From contig NZ_NESM01000001.1 in assembly GCF_002778285.1 (NCBI RefSeq), positions 700,529-764,528 on the forward strand: a DNA stretch of 64,000 nt. Reading direction: 5' to 3'. Within the stretch, counting starts at the first letter, position 1; the number at the start of each line of letters is the position of its first letter. The translations under genes and the position numbers were made by a program. Below are positions 30,091 through 37,812 of the stretch, one piece after another. The notes beneath the pieces were generated by a model that worked only from the letters and a program-made list of their open reading frames with translations, ran no database searches and was not told where the DNA came from. This DNA is from Limnohabitans sp. 15K. GTDB lineage: Bacteria; Pseudomonadota; Gammaproteobacteria; Burkholderiales; Burkholderiaceae_C.

Positions 30091-30975
30091 ATGAAACTCG
30101 GATTCATTGGCTTGGGCATCATGGGCGTACCCATGGCTGGGCACCTGCTCGCGGGCGGCCACGAAGTCTTTGCTTTTTCGCGCAGCGGCGTGCCTGCTGC
30201 CGTGCTCGAACAAGGCGCCAAAGCCTGCTCCAGCCCGGCCGAAGTTGCACAAAAAGCCGACATCATTTTCACCATGGTGCCCGACACCCCGCATGTGGAA
30301 GACGTGCTGTTTGGCGACAAGGGCGTTGCCCAAGGCTTGAGCGCAGGCAAAACGGTGGTGGACATGAGCTCCATCTCGCCCATCGCCACCAAGGCCTTCG
30401 CAGCCAAGATCAACGCATTGGGTTGTGACTATCTGGATGCTCCAGTGTCTGGCGGCGAAGTGGGCGCCAAAGCGGCCAGCCTGACCATCATGGTCGGCGG
30501 CAGCGAGTCGACCTTCAACAAAGTGCAACCCTTGTTCGCGTTGATGGGCAAGAACATCACCCTGATCGGTGACAACGGCAGCGGCCAGACCTGCAAAGTG
30601 GCCAACCAAATCATCGTGGCGCTCAACATTGAGGCCGTGGGCGAAGCACTCTTGTTTGCCGCCAAAGCCGGTGCCGACCCGGCCAAAGTGCGCCAAGCCC
30701 TGATGGGCGGCTTGGCCACCAGCCGCATTCTGGAGTTGCATGGCGAGCGCATGATCAAGCGCACCTTCAACCCGGGCTTCCGCATCGAGTTGCACCAGAA
30801 AGACCTGAACTTGGCACTGGAAGGCGCCAAGGCCATGGGCCTGAGCCTGCCCAACACGGCCAACGCTCAGCAACTGATGAACACCTGCGTGGCGCATGGC
30901 GGCGCAGCATGGGACCACTCCGGCATCGTGCGAGCACTCGAGATCGCGGCCAATTTCCAGGTTGCAGGCAACTGA
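30091..30975 (+). CDS. garR: 2-hydroxy-3-oxopropionate (tartronate semialdehyde) reductase
   Basis: 294 residues beginning MKLGFIGLGIMGVPMAGHLL, the Rossmann motif of the beta-hydroxyacid dehydrogenase family, with DAPVSGGEVGAK (substrate loop) and GQTCKVANQI carrying the catalytic Lys. An AAAGGAAA box precedes the ATG. It reduces tartronate semialdehyde, the product of GarL, to D-glycerate. Its position between gudD and garL supports the assignment over other family members such as 3-hydroxyisobutyrate dehydrogenase. Confidence 0.93.
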   Translation: MKLGFIGLGIMGVPMAGHLLAGGHEVFAFSRSGVPAAVLEQGAKACSSPAEVAQKADIIFTMVPDTPHVEDVLFGDKGVAQGLSAGKTVVDMSSISPIATKAFAAKINALGCDYLDAPVSGGEVGAKAASLTIMVGGSESTFNKVQPLFALMGKNITLIGDNGSGQTCKVANQIIVALNIEAVGEALLFAAKAGADPAKVRQALMGGLATSRILELHGERMIKRTFNPGFRIELHQKDLNLALEGAKAMGLSLPNTANAQQLMNTCVAHGGAAWDHSGIVRALEIAANFQVAGN

Positions 30976-31007
30976 ACACCCCCCATTCCTCTCAAGAGAC
31001 AAACACC

Positions 31008-31772
31008 ATGGACATGCCCATCAACCATTTCAAACACGCCATCCAGTCCGGCCAAAAGCAAATTGGCCTGTGGTCGCACCTGTGCAGCAACATCAGCACC
31101 GAAATCCTGGCGCATTGCAACTTTGACTGGCTGCTGCTGGACATGGAGCACTCCCCGAACGACCTGACGGAAATCGTGGCGCAATTGCAAGCCATGAAAG
31201 GCAGCCCGACCACCCCCATCGTGCGCCCACCGTGGAACGACATGGTGACCTTCAAGCGCTTGCTCGATGTGGGCGTGCAAACCCTGCTGGTGCCCTACAT
31301 CCAGACCGAAGAAGAAGCCCAACAAGCGGTGTCCTACACCCGCTACCCGCCCCACGGCGTGCGCGGTTATGCGGGTGCACCCCGCGCCAGCCACTATGGC
31401 CGCGTAAAGGGTTATGCCCAACACAGCAGCGAAGAGATTTGTGTGCTGCTTCAGGTCGAAACCGTGTTGGGCCTGCAAAACATCGAAGCCATTGCCAACG
31501 TGGACGGCGTGGACGGTGTGTTCATCGGCCCCGGCGACTTGTCGGCAGCGCTCGGCCACCTGGGCAACCCCAAGCACCCCGAGGTGCTCAAGGTCATTGA
31601 CGAATCCATCGCACGCATCAAGGCCTGCGGAAAGGCTGCGGGCATCTTGACGGGCGATGAAGCCCTGGCCAAACACTACGTGGACCAAGGCTGCCTGTTT
31701 GTGGCCGTGGGTGCTGACCAAAACGTGCTGCGCGACAGCGCCACGGCATTGGCTGGCCGTTTCAAGGCTTGA
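31008..31772 (+). CDS. garL: 5-keto-4-deoxy-D-glucarate aldolase (HpcH/HpaI family)
   Basis: 254 residues. HpcH/HpaI motifs include GLWSHLCSNISTEI, WLLLDMEHSPND (metal-binding Glu and His), VRPPWND, GVRGYAGAPRAS and FIGPGDLSAALG. The class II aldolase cleaves 5-keto-4-deoxyglucarate to pyruvate and tartronate semialdehyde. The ATG lies behind a CAAGAGA box. It directly follows garR. Confidence 0.93.
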   Translation: MDMPINHFKHAIQSGQKQIGLWSHLCSNISTEILAHCNFDWLLLDMEHSPNDLTEIVAQLQAMKGSPTTPIVRPPWNDMVTFKRLLDVGVQTLLVPYIQTEEEAQQAVSYTRYPPHGVRGYAGAPRASHYGRVKGYAQHSSEEICVLLQVETVLGLQNIEAIANVDGVDGVFIGPGDLSAALGHLGNPKHPEVLKVIDESIARIKACGKAAGILTGDEALAKHYVDQGCLFVAVGADQNVLRDSATALAGRFKA

Positions 31773-31780
31773 GAACCGCC

Positions 31781-32602
31781 ATGTTGACCACGCCTGCATC
31801 AACCCTGCGCTTTCACCGGCTATTGCTCACGGGCGCAGCCGGTTATTTGGGCCGCGAACTGCGCCCTCGCCTCAAAGCCTACTGTGATGTGCTGCGCCTG
31901 AGCGATCGCGCCGATCTGAGCCCGGCCATTGAGGGTGAAGAGGTTCAGATCACGGCTTTGGAAAACAAAGACCAGGTGCTGGACTTGCTTCACCAAGTGA
32001 GCGCAGTGGTGCACTTGGGCGGCGTGTCCACCGAACAGCCCTGGGAGATGGTCCTGGCCAGCAACATCGCGGGCATGGTCAATCTGTATGAAGCTGCCCG
32101 CTTACAAGGTGTGAAGCGCATTGTGTTTGCCAGCTCCAACCATGTGACGGGTTTTTACCGCCAAGACGAAGTCGTCAACACCCGCATGTCGCCTAAGCCC
32201 GACGGCTTTTACGGCTTGTCCAAAGCGTTTGGCGAAGACGTGGCGCAGATGTACTGGGACCGCTGGGGCATCGAAACGGTGAGCATCCGCATCGGCTCCT
32301 CCACCCCCGAACCCAAAGACCGCCGCATGCTCGCCACCTGGCTGAGCCACGATGACTTGGAACGCCTGGTGGTGGCCGCCCTCACCGCCCCCATCGTGGG
32401 CCACAGCATCATCTACGGCATGTCGGACAACCAAACCACCTGGTGGGACAACACCCACGCCAAACACATCGGTTACCGGCCGTTGGATTCGTCCGATGGT
32501 TTCCGCCCTGCCGTCGAAGCCCGCCAGCAAACCATCGACCAGCATGATCCAGCCGCCATTTACCAAGGCGGCGCCTTCGTCAAGGCCACGCCCCACGGCT
32601 AA
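31781..32602 (+). CDS. udh: Uronate dehydrogenase (NAD-dependent SDR)
   Basis: 273 residues from the ATG at 31781, nine bases past the garL stop. The SDR Rossmann motif LLTGAAGYLGR and the catalytic YGLSK (Tyr-x3-Lys) with Ser in FASSNHV are visible. GGVSTEQPW and the RIGSSTPEPKDRRMLATWLSHDDL segment match bacterial Udh. The enzyme oxidises D-galacturonate and D-glucuronate to aldarolactones, feeding the aldarate dehydratases encoded around it. A generic epimerase is less likely in this setting. Confidence 0.88.
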   Translation: MLTTPASTLRFHRLLLTGAAGYLGRELRPRLKAYCDVLRLSDRADLSPAIEGEEVQITALENKDQVLDLLHQVSAVVHLGGVSTEQPWEMVLASNIAGMVNLYEAARLQGVKRIVFASSNHVTGFYRQDEVVNTRMSPKPDGFYGLSKAFGEDVAQMYWDRWGIETVSIRIGSSTPEPKDRRMLATWLSHDDLERLVVAALTAPIVGHSIIYGMSDNQTTWWDNTHAKHIGYRPLDSSDGFRPAVEARQQTIDQHDPAAIYQGGAFVKATPHG

Positions 32603-32756
32603 GCACACGCCCCCCAAGCCTGCTCTGGGGAGCGTTTACCCAGCGGCCCCACAATAAATTTCAAAAGGGCTGTCTCAAGTTTCACAGCGACCGGCAAGGC
32701 CTGCGGCTACGATGGGCAACTTTCAAAAATCGCTCTACCCCCAGCAGGAGACAAAA

Positions 32757-33911
32757 ATGCCCGTGATCACCAACATCGAAGACCTGCGCGTTCTGGCCGA
32801 AAAGCGCGTGCCGCGCATGTTTTATGACTACGCCGACAGCGGCTCTTGGACCGAGGGCACCTACCGCGCCAACGAGACGGACTTCCATAAGATCAAGCTG
32901 CGCCAGCGCGTGGCCGTGAACATGGAAAACCGCACCACCGCCACCAAGATGGTCGGCATCGACACCAAAATGCCCGTTTGCATCGCCCCCGTGGGCCTCA
33001 CGGGCATGCAGCACGCCGATGGTGAAATGCACGCCGCCATGGCCGCCAAGAAGTTCGGCATCCCCTTCACCCTGTCGACCATGAGCATCTGCTCGATTGA
33101 AGACATTGCGGCCCACACCCAAGCGCCGTTCTGGTTTCAGCTCTACATGATGCGCGACCGCGATTCCATGGCCCGCATGATCGACCGCTGCAAAGCCGCC
33201 AACGTGAGCGCCATGGTGCTCACACTCGATTTGCAGGTGATTGGCCAGCGCCACAAAGACATCAAAAACGGCTTGTCCGCGCCCCCCCGCCCCACCATTG
33301 CCAACATCATCAACCTGATGACCAAGCCACGCTGGTGCCTGGGCATGGCTGGCACCAAACGACACACCTTTGGCAACCTGGTGGGCCACGTCAAATCCGT
33401 GACCAACATGAAGTCGCTGGCCTCATGGACCAACGAACAGTTTGACCCAACCCTCAACTGGGAAGACATCGCTTGGGTCAAGAAGCAATGGGGCGGCAAG
33501 CTGATCTTGAAGGGCATCATGGACGTGGAAGACGCCAAGCTGGCCGTGGCCAGCGGTGCCGACGCGATTGTGGTGAGTAACCACGGCGGCCGCCAGCTCG
33601 ACGGCGCCCCCAGCAGCATCGAAGCCTTGCCCGCCATCGTGGCGGCTGTCGGCGACCAGATTGAAGTCTGGATGGACGGCGGCATCCGCAGCGGCCAAGA
33701 CGTGCTCAAGGCCTGGGCGCTGGGCGCTAAGGGCGTCATGATTGGCCGTGCCATGGTCTATGGCCTGGGCGCCATGGGCGAAGAAGGCGTGACCAAAGCG
33801 CTGCAAATCATCCACAAAGAGCTGGACGTGACCATGGCCTTTTGCGGTCACACCAACATCCAGAACGTCAACACCAACATCTTGTTGCCGGGCACCTACC
33901 CCAAAGCCTGA
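32757..33911 (+). CDS. FMN-dependent alpha-hydroxy acid dehydrogenase (LldD/HaoA family)
   Basis: 384 residues from the ATG at 32757 behind a GCAGGAGA box. Family motifs: FYDYADSGSW, IAPVGLTGM, PFWFQLYMMRDR, LKGIMDVEDA and SNHGGRQLDGAPSS with the catalytic His. Members oxidise L-lactate, glycolate, mandelate or other 2-hydroxy acids; the substrate cannot be read. It lies after the aldarate cluster but is separated by 150 bases, so a link to it is only possible. Confidence 0.88.
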   Translation: MPVITNIEDLRVLAEKRVPRMFYDYADSGSWTEGTYRANETDFHKIKLRQRVAVNMENRTTATKMVGIDTKMPVCIAPVGLTGMQHADGEMHAAMAAKKFGIPFTLSTMSICSIEDIAAHTQAPFWFQLYMMRDRDSMARMIDRCKAANVSAMVLTLDLQVIGQRHKDIKNGLSAPPRPTIANIINLMTKPRWCLGMAGTKRHTFGNLVGHVKSVTNMKSLASWTNEQFDPTLNWEDIAWVKKQWGGKLILKGIMDVEDAKLAVASGADAIVVSNHGGRQLDGAPSSIEALPAIVAAVGDQIEVWMDGGIRSGQDVLKAWALGAKGVMIGRAMVYGLGAMGEEGVTKALQIIHKELDVTMAFCGHTNIQNVNTNILLPGTYPKA

Positions 33912-33940
33912 GCGCTGACGGCTCGCGCTATGCTTCAAGG

Positions 33941-35242
33941 GTGACCGACACCACACCCTCACCACCGCTGCCCCGGCGCATCGCCCACCTCGACATGGAC
34001 GCGTTTTACGCGTCTTGCGAGTTGCTGCGCTACCCGCAGCTCAAGGGCTTGCCAGTGGTCATTGGCGGCGGACGCCGCAAAGAAGACGACCTGCTGAGCA
34101 AGCTGCAAGCGGCTTACCCTGAAGGCGAGTGGACCGAAGAGACTTTTGCCGAGCGGCTGGACCGCATCCCGGTCGATTTTTTCCCGCGTATCGAGGGCTA
34201 CACCGGGCGCGGCGTGATCACCACCGCCACCTATGCGGCGCGGCAGTTTGGCATCGGCTCTGCCATGGGGCTGATGAAAGCCGCCAAGCTCTGCCCGCAA
34301 GCGCTCTTGCTGCCTGTGGACTTTGACCGCTACAGGCACTTTTCGCGTACCTTCAAAAGCATCATCACCGACATCGCCCCTATCATGCAGGACCGGGGGG
34401 TGGACGAGGTTTACATCGACTTCACCGAGGTGCCCGGTGGCCAACGCGAAGGCGGGCGCGTGTTGGCGCGGCTGATCCAGAAAAGTATTTTTGAGGCCAC
34501 AGGCCTGACCTGCTCGGTGGGCGTGGCGCCCAACAAGCTGATCGCCAAGATGGCCAGCGAGTTCAACAAGCCGAACGGCATCTCGATCGTGCACGAGGCT
34601 GACCTACAGACCCTCATCTGGCCCCTGGCTTGCCGCAAGATCAACGGCGTGGGTCCCAAGGCCGATGAAAAGCTCAAGGGCTTTGGCATCCACACCATCG
34701 GCGACTTGGCGGCGCGTGAGCTGCACTGGCTGATTGAAAACTTTGGCAAAAGCTACGGAGCTTGGCTGCACGAAGCAGCTTGGGGCCGAGACGACCGCCC
34801 GGTAGAGACCGAAAGCGAACCCGTCAGCATGAGCCGCGAAACGACATTCGAGCGCGACCTGCACGCCGTACGCGACCGCGAAGAGCTCGGGGCCGTCTTC
34901 ACCCGGCTGTGCGAACAAGTGGCCGCCGATTTGCAGCGCAAAGGCTACGAAGGCAAAACCATCGGCATCAAGCTGCGGTACGACAACTTCCAGGCCGTGA
35001 CCCGCGACCAAAGCATTGACGGCTACACCGCAGACGCCAAACGCATCCGCCAATTGGCTGGCCAATGCCTCAAGCGCGTGGACTTGTCACGCCGCATTCG
35101 GTTGCTGGGCGTGCGGGTGGGGTCGTTGGTCAAGGCGGGGACAGCGCCTGCCACGGGTGCGTCTTACAGTGAAGCCATTGCCACCCCACCACCCCAAGCG
35201 AATGACCATGGACAAACTCAACTGCTTTTCTTTGACGACTGA
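33941..35242 (+). CDS. dinB: DNA polymerase IV (DinB, Y family)
   Basis: 433 residues from a GTG at 33941 (the open frame runs further upstream into the preceding gene). Catalytic residues are present: HLDMDAFYASCE and DEVYIDFT with metal-binding Asp/Glu. Between IGGGRR and the GRGVITTATYAARQFG finger motif there is an extra segment of about 40 residues (about 45-85) relative to E. coli DinB. The C-terminus ends QTQLLFFDD, a likely beta-clamp-binding motif. It performs error-prone translesion synthesis. Confidence 0.92.
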   Translation: MTDTTPSPPLPRRIAHLDMDAFYASCELLRYPQLKGLPVVIGGGRRKEDDLLSKLQAAYPEGEWTEETFAERLDRIPVDFFPRIEGYTGRGVITTATYAARQFGIGSAMGLMKAAKLCPQALLLPVDFDRYRHFSRTFKSIITDIAPIMQDRGVDEVYIDFTEVPGGQREGGRVLARLIQKSIFEATGLTCSVGVAPNKLIAKMASEFNKPNGISIVHEADLQTLIWPLACRKINGVGPKADEKLKGFGIHTIGDLAARELHWLIENFGKSYGAWLHEAAWGRDDRPVETESEPVSMSRETTFERDLHAVRDREELGAVFTRLCEQVAADLQRKGYEGKTIGIKLRYDNFQAVTRDQSIDGYTADAKRIRQLAGQCLKRVDLSRRIRLLGVRVGSLVKAGTAPATGASYSEAIATPPPQANDHGQTQLLFFDD

Positions 35243-36050
35243 AGGCCACGTTGCCCATTTGGTGATGAACCGCCCCGAGGCGATGAACACCATGCACCCC
35301 ACCTTCTGGCGCGAACTGCACGAGGTGCTGACCGACATCCACAAAGCAGGCACCGCCCGGGCGCTGGTGATCTCGAGCACGGGCAAACACTTCAGCGCGG
35401 GCATGGACCTGCAAACCTTCGGCAGCGCCATCCAGATGGACGACACCAGCGCCGAAGGCCGCTCTGCGGTGTACGACCTGCTGACCGATATGCAGCACAC
35501 CTTCACCCTGCTCGAAGAACTGCGCATCCCGGTGATCGCAGCCATCCACGGCGGCTGCATTGGCGGCGCGGTGGACATGGTCACCGCCTGCTGCATGCGC
35601 TATGCCTCGGCCGATGCGTTCTTCTGCATCCAAGAAATCAACATCGGCATGGTTGCCGACGTGGGCACTCTGCAACGCTTGCCCAAGTTATTGCCCATGG
35701 CCTTGGTCAAAGAACTGGCCTACACGGGCCGCCGCCTGAGTGCCGACAAAGCGCTGGCCCACGGCTTGGTGAACGAGGTGCTGCCCACCCACGAAGCCAC
35801 CGTGGCCGCCGCCCTGCAAGCTGCCAAAGAAATCGCCAGCAAACCACCCGTGGCCATCTGGGGCACCAAGCAAGTGCTGCACTACGCCCGCGACCACAGC
35901 ACCGAAGACAGCCTGCGCCACATGGGCTGGCTGCAAGGAGCGATCTGGAGCAACGCCAACGTGCGCGAAGCCATCAGCGCCATGCAACAAAAACGCGAAG
36001 CGAACTTTGCGCCGCTGCCGCCGCTCAAGGGGTTTCGGGAATTTGGGTGA
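35202..36050 (+). CDS. Enoyl-CoA hydratase/isomerase family protein, dienoyl-CoA isomerase-like
   Basis: 282 residues starting inside the 3' end of dinB (41-base overlap). Crotonase motifs: HFSAGMDL for the oxyanion hole and GGCIGGAVDMVTACCMRYA. The three acidic residues of delta(3,5)-delta(2,4)-dienoyl-CoA isomerase are all seen: Asp in GGAVDMV, Glu in QEINIG and Asp in VADVGTLQRLPK. It probably helps degrade unsaturated fatty acids. A second ATG two codons on is an alternative start. Confidence 0.82.
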   Translation: MTMDKLNCFSLTTEGHVAHLVMNRPEAMNTMHPTFWRELHEVLTDIHKAGTARALVISSTGKHFSAGMDLQTFGSAIQMDDTSAEGRSAVYDLLTDMQHTFTLLEELRIPVIAAIHGGCIGGAVDMVTACCMRYASADAFFCIQEINIGMVADVGTLQRLPKLLPMALVKELAYTGRRLSADKALAHGLVNEVLPTHEATVAAALQAAKEIASKPPVAIWGTKQVLHYARDHSTEDSLRHMGWLQGAIWSNANVREAISAMQQKREANFAPLPPLKGFREFG

Positions 36051-36142
36051 AGGACTTGGGCACCTCACCCTTAAATAAACAATCCAAAAGTTTAATTTTT
36101 GCAGGATGATTACCCCTGAGAAGACATCATCAAAAATTGCGG

Positions 36143-36230
36143 CATAATTTCGTCAACAACTAACCCGAGCTCTTAGCGTGGCATGACCATCTGGGGCACG
36201 GGGGAAAAAGCCGGCGAAAGCCGGTTTTTT
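36143..36230 (+). ncRNA. Possible short transcript ending in a strong terminator
   Basis: A CATAAT box at 36143-36148 is followed about 60 bases later by a terminator-like hairpin (36205-36230: CCGGC, GAAA tetraloop, GCCGG, with flanking A and T runs). A transcript of about 75 bases would end there, just before the NYN gene. No convincing -35 box is seen, so it could equally be the end of the dienoyl-CoA isomerase transcript. Confidence 0.25.
36205..36230 (+). terminator. GAAA-tetraloop hairpin with T-tract
   Basis: AAAAAGCCGGC, loop GAAA, GCCGGTTTTTT forms an eleven-pair stem with one G-T pair and ends in a T-run. It follows the dienoyl-CoA isomerase gene by 155 bases and precedes the NYN gene by 18. 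Confidence 0.85.
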
Positions 36231-36247
36231 CGTTTCAGGGGGCCCTT

Positions 36248-36688
36248 TTGCTTCGTACCCGCGTTTACATCGACGGCTACAACTTTTATTACGGCTGCCT
36301 GAAGGGCACAAGCCACAAATGGCTTGACCTGGTGAAGTTGTTCAAATACAAGGTGCTTCCATCCATCACAGCCCAGTCAAACGGCGTGCAACTGCGGCCT
36401 GACCTTGAAAATCTGAGCATCAAGTATTTCACCACCAGACGCCCTTACACCAAGCCCATTTCTTGGTATCCGCGTCCAGATCTCATCGCACAAGCGCTGC
36501 AAATCAGCAGCGCCAACGGCATGAAGTCGAGCGATGTTTACAAGTGGCTACAGCAACCCAACCCCTACTGGGGCCAAGCACTCCCCCTGGACATGCTCAG
36601 CAACGAAAAAGATGGTCAGAAAGTCCTGGACTTCATGACCCACTGGCATGGCAGCAGATCAACATCCTTTGACCCATCAAGCCCATGA
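36248..36688 (+). CDS. NYN-domain (LabA/DUF88-like) protein, probably truncated
   Basis: 146 residues from a TTG start with an AGGGGG stretch a few bases upstream. The N-terminus TRVYIDGYNFYYGCLKG is a clear NYN/PIN-like nuclease start with the first catalytic Asp, and IKYFTT follows as expected. The usual later part with a conserved (S)DVNLA and SNDSD motif is missing; the frame runs into the next gene. It is therefore likely a 3'-truncated or internally deleted RNase-like gene, though a short divergent family cannot be excluded. Confidence 0.55.
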   Translation: MLRTRVYIDGYNFYYGCLKGTSHKWLDLVKLFKYKVLPSITAQSNGVQLRPDLENLSIKYFTTRRPYTKPISWYPRPDLIAQALQISSANGMKSSDVYKWLQQPNPYWGQALPLDMLSNEKDGQKVLDFMTHWHGSRSTSFDPSSP

Positions 36689-37737
36689 AAATCTTCCACA
36701 ACACCCGCCACGCCGAGCACTCAGGCCGCCAGGAAATGTTCCGGGGCCGCTTGGTCGATTGCCACGAAGTGCCGCAGCGCTTGCAGCATGTGCTGGACGA
36801 ACTGGTGCGACGGCCTGTGGGCACGCTGTTGCAACCAGCAGCCGACCTGCCGTTGGACGCGGCTTTGCGTCAAGTGCACAGCGCTGACTATCTGGACTTT
36901 TTGGCGCACGCTTGGCGCGACTGGGTGGCGCTGGACCCGGCCAATTCCAATGTGGACGCCCTGCCCTCGGTCTGGCCGCTGGCCTCCAAGCACGGCTTTC
37001 GGACCGATGTGCCGCCGCTCAACTTTGCGGCGAGGCTGGGGCAATTCGCGTTTGACTCGGGCACGCCCTTGATGGCGGGGAGCTGGGCCGCCGCACGCGA
37101 GGGCGCGGCCTGTGCGCTTGCCGCCGCGCAAGCGGTACTGGCGGGCGAGCGCTTTGCCATGGCGCTGACCCGGCCACCGGGCCACCATGCGGGGCCCAAC
37201 TACATGGGCGGCTATTGCTTCATCAACAACGCCGCCGTGGCCGCGCAGGCCTTGCGCGACGGCGGACTGCAGCGCGTGGCCGTGCTGGATGTGGACTACC
37301 ACCACGGCAACGGCACACAAACCATCTTTTACGAGCGCAGCGATGTGTTCACGGCGTCCATCCACGGCGATCCGCGCACCGAATACCCCTTCTTTTTGGG
37401 CCATGCAGACGAACGTGGCTATGGGGCTGGCGAGGGCTTCAACCTCAACCTGCCGCTGCCACGCGGCACCGGGTTTGAAGCCTGGTGGGCCGCGCTGCAA
37501 TCCGCCATGCAAGCCGTGAGCGACTTTGCGCCGCAGGCACTGGTGGTGCCGCTGGGGCTGGACACTTTTGAGGGCGACCCGATCTCGGGCTTCAAGTTGC
37601 GCAGTGCGGACTACCTGCAGGTCGGCCGAGCGATTTCGGAGTTGGGTTTGCCGACGGTGCTCACGCTCGAAGGTGGCTACGCTGCGGCAGATTTGGGCGT
37701 GAACACGGTGAATGTGCTGGAAGGTCTTGGCCATTGA
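36685..37737 (+). CDS. Histone deacetylase family protein (acetylpolyamine amidohydrolase-like)
   Basis: 350 residues. Zinc-hydrolase motifs are complete: RPPGHHAGPNYMGGYCFINN (charge-relay His pair), VLDVDYHHGNGTQ (metal-binding Asp and His), DTFEGDPISGF and LEGGYA. Bacterial members remove acetyl groups from polyamines or other small amides. It overlaps the truncated NYN gene by four bases and is convergent with fic. Confidence 0.88.
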   Translation: MKIFHNTRHAEHSGRQEMFRGRLVDCHEVPQRLQHVLDELVRRPVGTLLQPAADLPLDAALRQVHSADYLDFLAHAWRDWVALDPANSNVDALPSVWPLASKHGFRTDVPPLNFAARLGQFAFDSGTPLMAGSWAAAREGAACALAAAQAVLAGERFAMALTRPPGHHAGPNYMGGYCFINNAAVAAQALRDGGLQRVAVLDVDYHHGNGTQTIFYERSDVFTASIHGDPRTEYPFFLGHADERGYGAGEGFNLNLPLPRGTGFEAWWAALQSAMQAVSDFAPQALVVPLGLDTFEGDPISGFKLRSADYLQVGRAISELGLPTVLTLEGGYAAADLGVNTVNVLEGLGH

Positions 37738-37762
37738 GGCCGACAGCGGTGATGCCAGCATT

Positions 37763-37792
37763 CGCCCCCAGGGGTGGGCTCCTACAAAATTC
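37763..37792. repeat. REP-like palindromic element, single unit
   Basis: CGCCCCCAGGGGTGGGCTCCTACAAA-type sequence in the convergent spacer between the amidohydrolase and fic genes. It shares the GGGCTCC(T/C)ACA end with the elements at 39315-39389 and 51041-51160. Confidence 0.55.
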
Positions 37793-37812
37793 AGACGCTG
37801 TGCAGGGGTTTG

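Noticed and set aside
36183..36302. 39-codon open frame beginning MTIWGTGEKAGE
   Set aside because: It runs through the terminator hairpin and overlaps the NYN gene in another frame; no support beyond an ATG.
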